64,000 bases of DNA from an uncultured Alistipes sp. (GTDB lineage: Bacteria > Bacteroidota > Bacteroidia > Bacteroidales > Rikenellaceae). The notes beneath the pieces are model-generated. The model was not told the DNA's origin. It did not search any database and saw only the letters and a list, made by a program, of their open reading frames with translations. Location of the stretch: contig URBK01000001.1 in the NCBI GenBank assembly GCA_900546065.1, positions 124,001 to 188,000 of the forward strand. The letters run 5' to 3'. Of the stretch, positions 7,938 to 16,996 are shown piece by piece (within the stretch, counting starts at the first letter, position 1; every line of letters begins with the position of its first letter). The position numbers and the translations under genes were made by a program.

Positions 7938-10028
7938 TTACAAATTTGTGTTTACGGACTTTTTCTTGTTTTTCCCGAACTTCGGGGTGATACCGATGAA
8001 CAGCTCGAAGTTGATGCCAGGCATGGGGCGCGAGAGTACCGAGAGGTAATCTTCATTGAAAAGGTTGTTGACAGCGAATTTCAACTGCACGTCCACCGGT
8101 TTGAAAAAGAGGTTTTTCTCCAAGGAGACGTTGCTCATGAAATATTCGGGCAGGTGTCCCGTCAGCGTATAGTCGTTGCTCGACATGGTGAAACGTTCCG
8201 AGTAGAACGCCCACTTGTAAAGGAACGCCCACGACCGCCACGACAACCGTCCTGTCAGCGAGGCGGAATGCTCCGGCACGTAGGGTAACTGTTTGCCCAC
8301 CGACTGGTCAGCAGGTGACATTTTCTCGCCCTCGTTGATAGAGGGTGTCCACGAATAGGAACCGTTCAGATCAATGAGCCAATCCTTTGCCGGCTGCACG
8401 GCCAGGTTCGCCTTGACCTCGATGCCGTAGGCGTGTACCTTCTTCACGTTGCGGGGCGAGAAGAAGCCTTTGGTCGTCGGCAACCAGATGATCCAGTCGT
8501 CGATGTAGGAATCGAACCAGTTCACGCCGCCGTTCAACTTATAGACATTTTCTTTGCCGACCTCGAAACTTACACCTGCATCGTAGCTGAAACCATGCTC
8601 GTTTCTCAGATTGGGATTGCCACCGGGCAGGAAATAGAGATCATTCAGCGTCGGGAAACGGTAATTGCGTGAAACAGAAGCTTTGAGCATTACATTCCCT
8701 TTCGGAGAAATGATGCCGTCAATAAAAAAAGCCGGTATAAGCGGAGCCCACTCGGAACCGTACATTTCTTCTCGCAACACAACCGACATGCCAAGCCGGT
8801 CTATCGGTTGCCACTTGGCAGATACGGAGCCGGAAAGTTCCACGCGTCCTTTGTCATAGCCCACGATGGCTTTGCCTCCGTCCTGCAAGATGATATTCTT
8901 GTCCTCGCTACGTACCAAATGCTGGTGAGCCGATACGTTAGCGGTGAAAAACCAACGTTTTGTCGGACTGTATTCACCTTCAGCTTGCCCGTAGAACGTA
9001 TTTACCTTGCTACGGGAACGGGTCATCGACGCCCAGTTATCAGGTGCGACCTCACGCTTGTAGTCGTAGGCCATCCATGTGTGTATGTAACCGCCTTTCA
9101 CGCCGAGTTTCCAGTTGCTTTTGATATGATCCCACGAAAGGACACTGCGGAAAGTCTGTTCCCGCTGGCGGTTCTCGAAGTCGGTTGCATCTCCGTAGTC
9201 GGTCGTCAACATCGGAAGTTCCCGGTTGGAGTTGATATACCATGCGTTCAGGCCTAATTTGTCGCCTTTGCAGGTGTTGTAATAGACCTCTTGAAGCAGG
9301 TGCAGGTCCTTGAACGCCCCGGAGCGGTTGCGCTCTTTCGGATGGTACTGCCCGATGATGTTCTTGTCCTCATCGTAGATGTTTATCTTCTTGTCATGGT
9401 TGGTGTACTTGTAATCGTTGGGCGAGGAAGAATAGACCGCACGGGTGGAGACGTGCCACCGCTCGCTTCCGTAGGTGAAGCGGGCGAACTCGTCGAAGGT
9501 CTTGAACGAGCCGATGCCCTGCACATATTGAGCATTGAAGCCTTCGGATACGGTGGGGGTGGTACCGAGCTTAACCAGACCGCCCAGACCGCCGCCCGTT
9601 TCGTTCACCGATGAAGTACCGTGCAGCAACGATGCGTTGTCTATGAAGTAGGACGGAATGGTGGAGAAGTCCGTCATGCCGAGCATGGGGTTGTTGATGC
9701 GCATGCCGTTCCATGTCACCTGCGTGTGTGAAGGCGACGTTCCTCGGAACGCGACGGTCGAGAGCGTGGCGCGTCCGTAGCTCTTGACGAATACGGACGA
9801 GTTGAACGTCAAGATGTCGGCCATCGAGAGGGCGATGTTCTCTTTCAGTGCGAGCGAATCGAACTTCGTCTTCTGCACGCCGATTTCTTTCATCGGCCGA
9901 TGGCCGACGACCGTGACTTCCGGTATGGTAAGATGCCAGGTCGACCGCTTTTTGCTTTCCGTCTGCTGCGCAAAGAGTGCCGTGGGGAGACATGCCGCCA
10001 AAGCGAATAACAGATATAGTCTTTTCAT
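7938..10028 (-). CDS. btuB: BtuB-like TonB-dependent vitamin B12 receptor
   Basis: 696-aa outer-membrane receptor. A signal peptide ends ALFAQ, followed by a TonB-box-like IPEVTVVGHR. The plug domain has VAFRGTSPSHTQVTWNGM and GGGLGGLVKLG. The remainder is a 22-strand-type barrel with alternating aromatic strands and YxxxR-type periplasmic turns. The start at 10028 is chosen over the in-frame ATG at 10088 because a strong AAAGGAGG sits just upstream and the signal peptide begins there; the longer form would overlap BtuG. The C-terminus carries a short basic tail after the last strand. It should pair with the BtuG lipoprotein encoded 13 bases upstream. Confidence 0.92.
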   Translation of the reverse strand: MKRLYLLFALAACLPTALFAQQTESKKRSTWHLTIPEVTVVGHRPMKEIGVQKTKFDSLALKENIALSMADILTFNSSVFVKSYGRATLSTVAFRGTSPSHTQVTWNGMRINNPMLGMTDFSTIPSYFIDNASLLHGTSSVNETGGGLGGLVKLGTTPTVSEGFNAQYVQGIGSFKTFDEFARFTYGSERWHVSTRAVYSSSPNDYKYTNHDKKINIYDEDKNIIGQYHPKERNRSGAFKDLHLLQEVYYNTCKGDKLGLNAWYINSNRELPMLTTDYGDATDFENRQREQTFRSVLSWDHIKSNWKLGVKGGYIHTWMAYDYKREVAPDNWASMTRSRSKVNTFYGQAEGEYSPTKRWFFTANVSAHQHLVRSEDKNIILQDGGKAIVGYDKGRVELSGSVSAKWQPIDRLGMSVVLREEMYGSEWAPLIPAFFIDGIISPKGNVMLKASVSRNYRFPTLNDLYFLPGGNPNLRNEHGFSYDAGVSFEVGKENVYKLNGGVNWFDSYIDDWIIWLPTTKGFFSPRNVKKVHAYGIEVKANLAVQPAKDWLIDLNGSYSWTPSINEGEKMSPADQSVGKQLPYVPEHSASLTGRLSWRSWAFLYKWAFYSERFTMSSNDYTLTGHLPEYFMSNVSLEKNLFFKPVDVQLKFAVNNLFNEDYLSVLSRPMPGINFELFIGITPKFGKNKKKSVNTNL

Positions 10029-10041
10029 ATTGCCTCCTTTC

Positions 10042-11121
10042 TTATTTCCAACAGAATGCACCGGGAATAATCCCGACATAAAATTCATCTATCAATTTCC
10101 CTTCGGGTGAGTAGCGGTAAATCATGCCCTGCTGCTGGTAGTCGATGGCATCGGCGATGTATACTTCCCCGTTGGCGGGGTTTACCGTCAGTCCGTAATA
10201 AATCGTGCCGCTGTATTCGAGGAACGGACGCACCGGCACATGGCTGGCTGTCACGTCCATGCTCCAAATGGCCTTGTTGATCCAGTAGAGTTTGTCCCTG
10301 TCGCCATTGAGCTGTACCTCCGAGGGCCAGTCGCCCAACTTGAACTTGAACTGCTTCTCCACCGTGAATGTCTCTGCGTCGATGCGGTAGAGCGACGGGG
10401 CTTCGTAACCGTATGGGCTACCCTCATAACCGCCGTCTGTCACCGTCCACATCTTGTTGTACTTGTCCATGACCAGCGATGTCGGTTGTATGCCGACCTT
10501 CAGTTCATCGACAACTCGGTCCGTCTCGGTGTCGATTTTGATGATGCGGTTTTGGTAACTCCAGCAGTTGCAATAGACGTATTTGCCGTATTGCACCATC
10601 TGTTCGGTGGAGCCGCTCTCCATCGTCATGTCCGGCACTTGAATGTAGCCGGTAATTTCATATTTCTTCGGGTTGATGATGAAGATGCGGTTGTCCCACA
10701 GTTGGGTGACGTAGGCTTTTTCGTCGCTTAGAAAATGGATGTAGCGCGGGGAGGTCAGATTCTCGATGCGTCCTACCTCCTTGAAGGTGTTCAGATCGAT
10801 GGCGAAAATCACATGGGAGTTGTTCACCACGACCCAGCCCTTGTTGTCGTAGATGGTCATCGACTGCGCCACGTCACCGAGTTTCATACCGTTGGCACGG
10901 AAGAAGATTTCGTTCTGCACTTGTTTGGTCGCTGGGTCGTAATAGGACAAGGTAGCATTGCCGTACTGGAAGTTGCCCTCGTTGGTGATGAACAGTCCGG
11001 CTCCCGTGGCATTGAAGTCTTCTACGGCATCGCCGTAGTCCCACTTCATGCAGGATGTCAAGGATAGTGTCACTCCGACAACTACGCTCCATAGCAGATA
11101 TTTCAATTGGTGATAGGTCAT
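10042..11121 (-). CDS. btuG: BtuG-like surface B12-capturing beta-propeller lipoprotein
   Basis: 359-aa DUF5074/YncE-like beta-propeller. Blade repeats are visible as alternating short segments such as GLFITNEGNFQYGNATLSYY, AQSMTIYDNKGWVVVNNS, SPRYIHFLSDEKAYVTQLWD and VNPANGEVYIADAID. The lipobox is LSLTSC. In Bacteroides, BtuG is a surface lipoprotein that binds cobalamin very tightly and caps BtuB; the adjacent btuB gene supports that assignment. The start at 11121 is preferred over 11151 because the signal peptide begins there. A 12-base gap precedes btuB, so translation is probably coupled. Confidence 0.85.
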   Translation of the reverse strand: MTYHQLKYLLWSVVVGVTLSLTSCMKWDYGDAVEDFNATGAGLFITNEGNFQYGNATLSYYDPATKQVQNEIFFRANGMKLGDVAQSMTIYDNKGWVVVNNSHVIFAIDLNTFKEVGRIENLTSPRYIHFLSDEKAYVTQLWDNRIFIINPKKYEITGYIQVPDMTMESGSTEQMVQYGKYVYCNCWSYQNRIIKIDTETDRVVDELKVGIQPTSLVMDKYNKMWTVTDGGYEGSPYGYEAPSLYRIDAETFTVEKQFKFKLGDWPSEVQLNGDRDKLYWINKAIWSMDVTASHVPVRPFLEYSGTIYYGLTVNPANGEVYIADAIDYQQQGMIYRYSPEGKLIDEFYVGIIPGAFCWK

Positions 11122-11205
11122 ACCGTTATTTTTATAGTTAATCCCCGGCAACTTACCTTACGGTAAGCATACCGAGGATTGGCAGAAAATTTATTGTTTG
11201 GTTAT

Positions 11206-13254
11206 TTATTGCTTGTACTTCCCGTTTTTCATGTCTTGGTATGTGGGGTTATAAGCACATTCTCTGACAGACCATTGAGATTCTCCTGTTAGAACATTAT
11301 TTTCAAACAGGTATTTGAAAGAACTGAAATCGGTAACATCTCCTTGCCCACTTATACTAATCCCTTTTACTGATTTGAGACCTGAAAAATCAATGGACAA
11401 AATACCATTAGAACCAAAATCAGAATACGGGCATGTTATTGAAAGATTTTCGGATATTGATTCTACGTTAGGATAAGATACCTGATCTGCCTCCATACCA
11501 AACATAAAAGAAGATGTTGTAATATCAAACTTCCCATTTATTGTTTTTAATTTGGGACATAGAATATTAGTACCCTCAATCTCAAACTTAATTTGTGCAT
11601 CTGCTCCATCCGTTCCAATGCTTTCCAGATTAGTAAACTCAATATCATTCTTAAGGTTGGAAGTCGTAACAGAACATGAACCGAGAATTTTTTTCAATAA
11701 CGGGAAGGTAATATTATTTGCATTCTTATTATTTTCCAATGTTAAGGTCCCTCCAATTTCCAGCAATTTAGGAAATTCGATTTCCGCCGCCGTATTAACA
11801 CTTCCCGAATTCAATGCAATAGTCATATCTCCTGTCACACGAATAAATGGCATAACAAATTCTTTTACATAAAAATAATCTTTGCATTGGAAGTCTCCCT
11901 GTATATTTGAGATTCCCTCAAGAGTCAATTCAGTCAATCGACAACTTTTAGGCAGTAGAAGAAGGCTACCGTTAAATGTTTCCGATCCTACTATTTTATT
12001 TAGTCGGGCACATTGTAGGGTAAGTGTATTCCCGTTAAAATTTATCTGGGACAAATCCAGTTCTTCTATGAGCAGATTACTTAAAGTCATATCACCGAGT
12101 ACATCTTTCAAAGAAGCTATATTGAGTTTATTGACTTTATTCGCATCCACACTGGTCTCTCCGCAGGAAATAAGACCGGGAAGTTCAACAATGGAAATCT
12201 CTTTGCAATTTTTTATAGCCAGTCCTCCAACCGAATGTAATTCGGTCATTGCAAGACTTCCGATGGAGGACATATCGGAGAATGAGGCAGTACCGGCCAC
12301 ACTTTCCAATGCCGGTAGATAAATTCCTTGCAGTTTGGGAAAATATTGGATTGTAAGTTCATTCCCGATCTGTTTTAGTGCTGAGAAAACAATGGCTTCG
12401 GTTGTCGCTGATTCTTTTTGTGCTACCGAACCTTTGACAATTAAGGAAGCTCCGACAGATTCAACGGCATTTGCATCCAAATCAAGCAAAGCATCGGAGG
12501 TTATATACATATCCTCACCAATGAACTCGACTTTGGGTATGGATATTTTTTCAATGACAGAACTGTTAACGACAAAATCGCCGGTCACTCCAAGCAAAGA
12601 GGGCAGATTAACCGTTTTGAGCGTTATGTTTTTACTGGTAGAAGTTGTCGATCCTAATTTGAAACTTCCGAGTTGTTCCAGATTATCCAACCCCGTCAAA
12701 TCCGCTCCTTTGTAAGACGGATTGATAACAAGAGAGTTACTGATTTGTTTCAGGTTGGCAAGTCCGTCCAGATTGGTGATTTCTTCTCCGTCTGCCGTTC
12801 CGATGGTCAGGCTGCCTTCGATTTTATTTATTCCTGTCTTTGCAAAATTATCCACCTCGGATTGCGTGGCAAGTACTACGCTGCCGCTCTGTTCGATGTC
12901 TGCATATTGATAAGTATAGGAATACACTTTGCTATCCTGCATTTTGGAGGTAACTACGAATTTCCATTCATTCTCCCAATCCTCAATGGTCGATGGATTC
13001 GGGTTAATAGAGGCTCCCTCGCAAAGGGCATACTCTACGGTAGCCCCTTTCAGACTGGCATTATAAGGTATCTCAATTGTAATCTTGTCCCCGACTATCA
13101 TGGCTTGATAGGTAATGCCATCTACAGTTAGAGCAAACTCGGAGATGAAGTGATCCTTGCCGTCTATTCCGCTCACTTCGGGGTCATCATCACTACATGC
13201 AGCAAGGCAGAACGTAGCGAAACAGAATAGGATGAAATGATATATTTTGTTCAT
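11206..13254 (-). CDS. Large repeat-containing surface lipoprotein of the B12 operon
   Basis: 682 aa. The lipobox LAAC is followed by SDDDPE, an acidic run of the kind that directs Bacteroidetes lipoproteins to the cell surface. The N-terminal 130 residues look like immunoglobulin-type or DUF beta domains. From about residue 140 onward there is a long series of irregular 20-25 residue units built on the pattern L..I.GNLxI....I.SLxLP (for example LKQISNSLVI, LESVAGTASFSD, LKTINGKFDITTS), resembling leucine-rich or receptor-L parallel beta structures. Base composition is clearly more AT-rich than btuBCDF. It lies nine bases after the preceding lipoprotein gene. Its function in corrinoid capture is unproven and inferred from the operon. 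Confidence 0.75.
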   Translation of the reverse strand: MNKIYHFILFCFATFCLAACSDDDPEVSGIDGKDHFISEFALTVDGITYQAMIVGDKITIEIPYNASLKGATVEYALCEGASINPNPSTIEDWENEWKFVVTSKMQDSKVYSYTYQYADIEQSGSVVLATQSEVDNFAKTGINKIEGSLTIGTADGEEITNLDGLANLKQISNSLVINPSYKGADLTGLDNLEQLGSFKLGSTTSTSKNITLKTVNLPSLLGVTGDFVVNSSVIEKISIPKVEFIGEDMYITSDALLDLDANAVESVGASLIVKGSVAQKESATTEAIVFSALKQIGNELTIQYFPKLQGIYLPALESVAGTASFSDMSSIGSLAMTELHSVGGLAIKNCKEISIVELPGLISCGETSVDANKVNKLNIASLKDVLGDMTLSNLLIEELDLSQINFNGNTLTLQCARLNKIVGSETFNGSLLLLPKSCRLTELTLEGISNIQGDFQCKDYFYVKEFVMPFIRVTGDMTIALNSGSVNTAAEIEFPKLLEIGGTLTLENNKNANNITFPLLKKILGSCSVTTSNLKNDIEFTNLESIGTDGADAQIKFEIEGTNILCPKLKTINGKFDITTSSFMFGMEADQVSYPNVESISENLSITCPYSDFGSNGILSIDFSGLKSVKGISISGQGDVTDFSSFKYLFENNVLTGESQWSVRECAYNPTYQDMKNGKYKQ

Positions 13255-13262
13255 AATGAATT

Positions 13263-15038
13263 TTATTTGTCGTTATTGTTGTTTTCATCACAGAACTTGA
13301 AAACTTCCGTGGAATTTTCCCCTAACCATCCGGCTTTTACATTGACACCGGTCTGCACCTTGATAAAGTCAATATGGGAAAGATTTGCAGACGTGCCGTC
13401 GATATTGACTGCATCGGAAATCTTAAAATAGTTTCCAAGTGCTCCCGCGTTAGGATTGTCTTTATTGGGCATATCATCACCGATATTATCGGCATATCCC
13501 CATCCAAACGGATTATTGGACCACATACCTGTCGACGGGCTTTGTTCGGTACGTGCTTTCAGGCATGTGCCGTATAGCGTATAGGAATCCTCTTCAATCC
13601 ACAAAGGATAATAAAACTCTTGCGGGTGATAGTTGCCGAGACGGTCAATCGCCCCTTTATTTCCCTTGTTGTCTTGCCATTGGGTGTCCATGTTGGGACC
13701 GGGACGGAAATAAGTTACGGCATAGTCCTGAATGGTTTCTGGTTTTCCATATTCAGAACCCTTCAGTTCATACCATTCATCGTTGGGCAAGCCGTCTCCA
13801 TTGACATCTTGCATTACCCATACAATGCCCGGTTCATTTGACGAATCAAAGGCATTTCCTTTGATGGAAAAATCATAACCGCCTTTGTTTTCGATACTGT
13901 GGTCGAATCCTACTACAATATATCCTCCCCAACCTCCGAGAGAAACATATTGTTCATTATCAAGACGTTTTTGTGCGTAAGCACAGGCTGCTTCGTGCGT
14001 GCTTTCCCCATTGAAACCTGCTGTATTCGTTTCGTTTACAAATTGTCCCGGAGCCGGAACAAATTCATATACTTTATTGCTGTAAATGGAATTTCCGGCA
14101 GCAAAAGGTCTTTTTCCGGCCGCTTCACAACATTTCACCGGAATATTGACACTGACTTCATCGACACCGGAAACAGCAATATTACGAGTGAGGGCTGCTT
14201 TTGTTCTTTGATTGTCGTATTTCACAGTAAAGGTAAGCGTGTGTTCTCCGGTTTTAGCGGGTTTGAAACCGTAAACCAAGGAATTGGCTCCCTCAATCGG
14301 TTGCCCGTCCAAACTCCATTGATAAGAAGGCTCGGCACTTATTGATACAAAGGGGCGGACAAACAAAGTACGTCCTAATTCTACGTATTTGGTATTATCC
14401 TCGGTGAAATATAAAGATGACGGAACTACGATTTCAATCGGAAGTTTATCGACAACCTCAATAGAAACTGTCTTCTCTGATTGTCCGTCTTCATTTGTTA
14501 CGGTTAAGGTCAGGTCATAAGTTCCCAACTCATCTTGCTTGAATGTATAAGTATTTTCCGTTCCGACTTCGTTCCCGTTAAGAGTCCACAAATAAGTAGC
14601 TCCTTCTGCATTTTGAATGTCGGGAGTAAGGATATATTCACGTCCTGCGACAACTTTAAGCCCTATAGAGGGGGTTACCAATGAAATGACGGGCGGTGCC
14701 AGTTCATTGACATCCACGCGGATTTCTTCCTCTGTACTGGCATCCCTCGTATCCACGCGCAGGGTAACGTAATATGAACCGCATTCGTTAAAAATGTATT
14801 TTAATTGAGGCTCGTCGGAAATGATACGTCCGTTGCATTTCCATGAATAAACGGCGTAATCGACATTCTGATAGGTCGGCTCTATAACGACCTCTTTTCC
14901 TATCTTTACAACATAGATTCCGTCCTCGCTATCCAACTCAATGACAGGAGGCACGGTCACGTCCTGCGATATTTCTTCGTCTTTGTTGCATGCAAATAGA
15001 AATACCGTTAAGGAGAATAAAAGCAAATACTTCTTCAT
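13263..15038 (-). CDS. PKD-repeat surface lipoprotein of the B12 operon
   Basis: 591 aa. The lipobox LFAC is followed by NKDEE, a surface-export-like acidic cluster. Three PKD/Ig-like repeats occupy about residues 30-290, each containing a YxWxxNG or YQWSLDG core and a TGxHTLTFTV- or GTYDLTLTV-type closing strand. The C-terminal 290 residues form a separate domain with a calcium-loop-like DVNGDGLPNDEWYEL segment and many aromatic residues, suggesting a ligand-binding beta domain. It follows an intrinsic terminator located after the BtuH-like gene, so its expression may be lower than that gene's. Exact function unknown. Confidence 0.75.
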   Translation of the reverse strand: MKKYLLLFSLTVFLFACNKDEEISQDVTVPPVIELDSEDGIYVVKIGKEVVIEPTYQNVDYAVYSWKCNGRIISDEPQLKYIFNECGSYYVTLRVDTRDASTEEEIRVDVNELAPPVISLVTPSIGLKVVAGREYILTPDIQNAEGATYLWTLNGNEVGTENTYTFKQDELGTYDLTLTVTNEDGQSEKTVSIEVVDKLPIEIVVPSSLYFTEDNTKYVELGRTLFVRPFVSISAEPSYQWSLDGQPIEGANSLVYGFKPAKTGEHTLTFTVKYDNQRTKAALTRNIAVSGVDEVSVNIPVKCCEAAGKRPFAAGNSIYSNKVYEFVPAPGQFVNETNTAGFNGESTHEAACAYAQKRLDNEQYVSLGGWGGYIVVGFDHSIENKGGYDFSIKGNAFDSSNEPGIVWVMQDVNGDGLPNDEWYELKGSEYGKPETIQDYAVTYFRPGPNMDTQWQDNKGNKGAIDRLGNYHPQEFYYPLWIEEDSYTLYGTCLKARTEQSPSTGMWSNNPFGWGYADNIGDDMPNKDNPNAGALGNYFKISDAVNIDGTSANLSHIDFIKVQTGVNVKAGWLGENSTEVFKFCDENNNNDK

Positions 15039-15115
15039 TATATTTTATGATTTAATACTGAAATTCCCCTTGAAGAAAGTATTTGACTTCAATCTCCATT
15101 GGGATATAATAAAAA

Positions 15116-15157
15116 GGGGCAAATACTTTGCACTTGTCGTTAAAAAGCATTTGCTCC
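15116..15157 (-). terminator. Internal terminator/attenuator between the BtuH-like and PKD genes
   Basis: On the minus strand GGAGCAAATGCTTT pairs with AAAGTATTTGCCCC, about 13 pairs with one mismatch, followed by five T (plus-strand A run 15111-15115). It sits ten bases past the stop of the first operon gene. Partial read-through would give the first gene more transcript than the transporter genes. Confidence 0.8.
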
Positions 15158-15166
15158 AAATTCATG

Positions 15167-16135
15167 TTATTCGTTTACGGTTACATCAATATCGTCTATG
15201 GCAACGTAAGCAGGAGTGTTCAATCCGTATGCGCTTGAATCGCTTCCTTCGAAATTGATAGCTACAGTACATACGCTGTCACCTAAACCGCTTAAATCCA
15301 CTTGATTCCATCCGGTGCGGATTTTATTGGTCAAACCTGATTCTGCATCTTTACTGGAATCGAAGTTTGCCAAATAGTATTCTACTTCTTTACCTGTAGG
15401 TTTACCCGTCGCATCCAACGCAACAAATACCACCTTAAACCATCCTTTTTGTGCCGACAAAGAGCCTTGTGTAAACGAGTTGCCATCCTTCATGACTAAA
15501 TAGGTATAAGTCGTATTGCAAACCCATACGCTGTTGAATTTACCATATTTCGGTGTACCCTTGACAGGAGTGTTTGTGGTAACGACTCTGTAGCCGGTTG
15601 CATCGGTCAGGTAAATCTTCGCACATTTGTCATAAGTTGCTTGTGAATCATTGTATGAATCGCTATAACCGAAAGCTACAGCAAAATTTTTACCGCTATG
15701 ACCGCCGTTGGGCCAGTACACGCTACATTGGTTTTGATAATCCCCCTGTGTCAGATTATGAAAATTAGAGATGGCAAAACCACCATTCCAAAACTCATAT
15801 TCCCAAGGTTGTCCGCTTACCCATTCCTGTTTCAAATAGTTAATCGGGAACTGAATGTACGTACCGGTTTGCTCGATTTGAGTGATGTAGCCGGTCGTTA
15901 CCTGATTGCCGTTGGCTGTGGCAGAATAGAGATTGTTTCCATACTGATCGGAAGCCATTACGCTGGATGGTACGTTATCAAAATCGATAATCGCATTGGT
16001 AGAACTTATCGCGCGGGTTTGAATCGCACTTTCTTCATACGGAGTAAGGAAGTCATCGTCAGACGAACATCCTGTGAACACTGCGGCGGCCATTGCTACA
16101 ATGGCCATTGCCAAGAATCTAAAATTCTTTTTCAT
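15167..16135 (-). CDS. btuH: BtuH-like surface B12-binding lipoprotein (DUF4465-like)
   Basis: 322 aa, first gene after the cobalamin riboswitch. The lipobox FTGC is followed by SSDDDFL, consistent with surface export. The mature part looks like a single large beta-sandwich of the DUF4465 type: IDFDNVPSSVMASDQYGNNL near the start, many Trp/Tyr/Asn-rich strands, and PAYVAIDDIDVTV at the C-terminus. Proteins of this kind are encoded in Bacteroides B12 operons and bind cobalamin at the cell surface (BtuH). I recognise the fold pattern and context rather than ligand residues, so the symbol is provisional. The long 5' leader contains the riboswitch. Confidence 0.75.
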   Translation of the reverse strand: MKKNFRFLAMAIVAMAAAVFTGCSSDDDFLTPYEESAIQTRAISSTNAIIDFDNVPSSVMASDQYGNNLYSATANGNQVTTGYITQIEQTGTYIQFPINYLKQEWVSGQPWEYEFWNGGFAISNFHNLTQGDYQNQCSVYWPNGGHSGKNFAVAFGYSDSYNDSQATYDKCAKIYLTDATGYRVVTTNTPVKGTPKYGKFNSVWVCNTTYTYLVMKDGNSFTQGSLSAQKGWFKVVFVALDATGKPTGKEVEYYLANFDSSKDAESGLTNKIRTGWNQVDLSGLGDSVCTVAINFEGSDSSAYGLNTPAYVAIDDIDVTVNE

Positions 16136-16294
16136 AACTTAATTATTAAAAGTTAAACAAAAAGTTTAAATACACATTCGTTTTTATTGCGACAGATTTG
16201 CAACGAATGAGAAATCAGTTATCAAAAAGAATATAGGTGTCTTTGGACGAGCCTCTGTTCATTTTAATCTAATGCCAATTATCCCGTGGTCACT

Positions 16295-16470
16295 AAATCT
16301 ATCTCATCAAGCAGGTCTTCTGGCTCATCCCGCTTATCGCGCCTTCCCAGCTTTCACCAGTGGCAAAGAGTACGATAAACTTTAATAGGACTTACAGCTG
16401 CGAGTACAGCTCCGGATTTTCACCGGGATTCCCTTTTAATTCCATTCGACGCTTCGATTGGAAACTTGAC
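16295..16470 (-). ncRNA. Cobalamin (AdoCbl/B12) riboswitch
   Basis: Read on the minus strand, the canonical elements occur in order: a P3-like GGAATCCCGGTGAAAATCC, then GAGCTGTACTCGCAGCTGTAAG, then TTTGCCACTGGTGAAAGCTG with the invariant GCCACTG, and the B12 box GAGCCAGAAGACCTGC (plus-strand complement at 16311-16326). It begins a few bases after a TAnnTTTG promoter and ends about 160 bases before the BtuH-like gene. When corrinoid is bound, this class lowers expression of downstream genes, so the transport operon should be induced by B12 shortage. Confidence 0.95.
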
Positions 16471-16475
16471 TGGTG

Positions 16476-16483
16476 CAAAGTTA
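16476..16483 (-). promoter_or_regulatory. Bacteroidales -7 element of the B12 operon
   Basis: The minus strand reads TAACTTTG, a match to TAnnTTTG, placing the transcript start near 16470, just at the 5' edge of the riboswitch. No clear -33 TTG is seen in the A-rich upstream stretch. Confidence 0.7.
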
Positions 16484-16599
16484 ATGGTTATTTTTTTATC
16501 TCGTTTCTTTTTCCCTAATTTTTATTTCAAGAAAAGATTATTTTATAGTGCGAATTGTATTTTCATGCCAACTAAACATTTATAACAACTATGAATAGT

Positions 16600-16996
16600 C
16601 CTTCCCCTTTATGAATAATAACATTTCTCAATTATGGCTTTTTCTCATCTCACGTCGGCAATTCTCTTCGGAGAGGTTTTCTATGCAAAGGTACAGCGTG
16701 CGTCCGGTCGTCAAGTACCGCTTTCGCTAACGGTTCCCGGATATTCTTCACGGCAGCCTTCCGCAAATCGAAGATGGGCTTTTAGCCCCCGTCTCGTTGC
16801 AGAACAAAGCCGGTCGAGCCGGGTTTTGCCCTTGCACTCGGCGGTTGGGTATTCCGTTCCATCCCGTACACTGTTTACTTGCCTTATCCGTCCTTTTCCC
16901 GCTGTCAATCCTGCATAAAAATCATTCCCCGACGAGAAGCCGATAGAGCTTCAAGAAGAGGGAAATAAAAAGTTTAACAAATTAAAAATTACAATT
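16600..16996 (+). promoter_or_regulatory. Long structured leader A (of the 16997 gene)
   Basis: No supported coding gene lies between the riboswitch promoter and 16997. The interval ends with hairpin GAAGC (16936-16940) / GCTTC (16948-16952) followed by AGAGGGAAATAAAAA (16957-16971). It contains a minus-strand promoter-like pair: TAccTTTG complement at 16686-16693 and TTGAC complement at 16710-16714. The stretch around 16713 (CAAGTACCGCTTTCGCT) recurs almost exactly in leader B. The short antisense ORFs here have no recognisable protein character. Confidence 0.6.

Noticed and set aside
10029..10088. Longer start of the BtuB-like ORF
   Set aside because: It lies before the signal peptide and overlaps btuG; a strong AGGAGG supports 10028.
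16711..16908. 65-codon minus-strand ORF in leader A
   Set aside because: Arg/Gly-rich, no start signal, lies across the leader; treated as non-coding.
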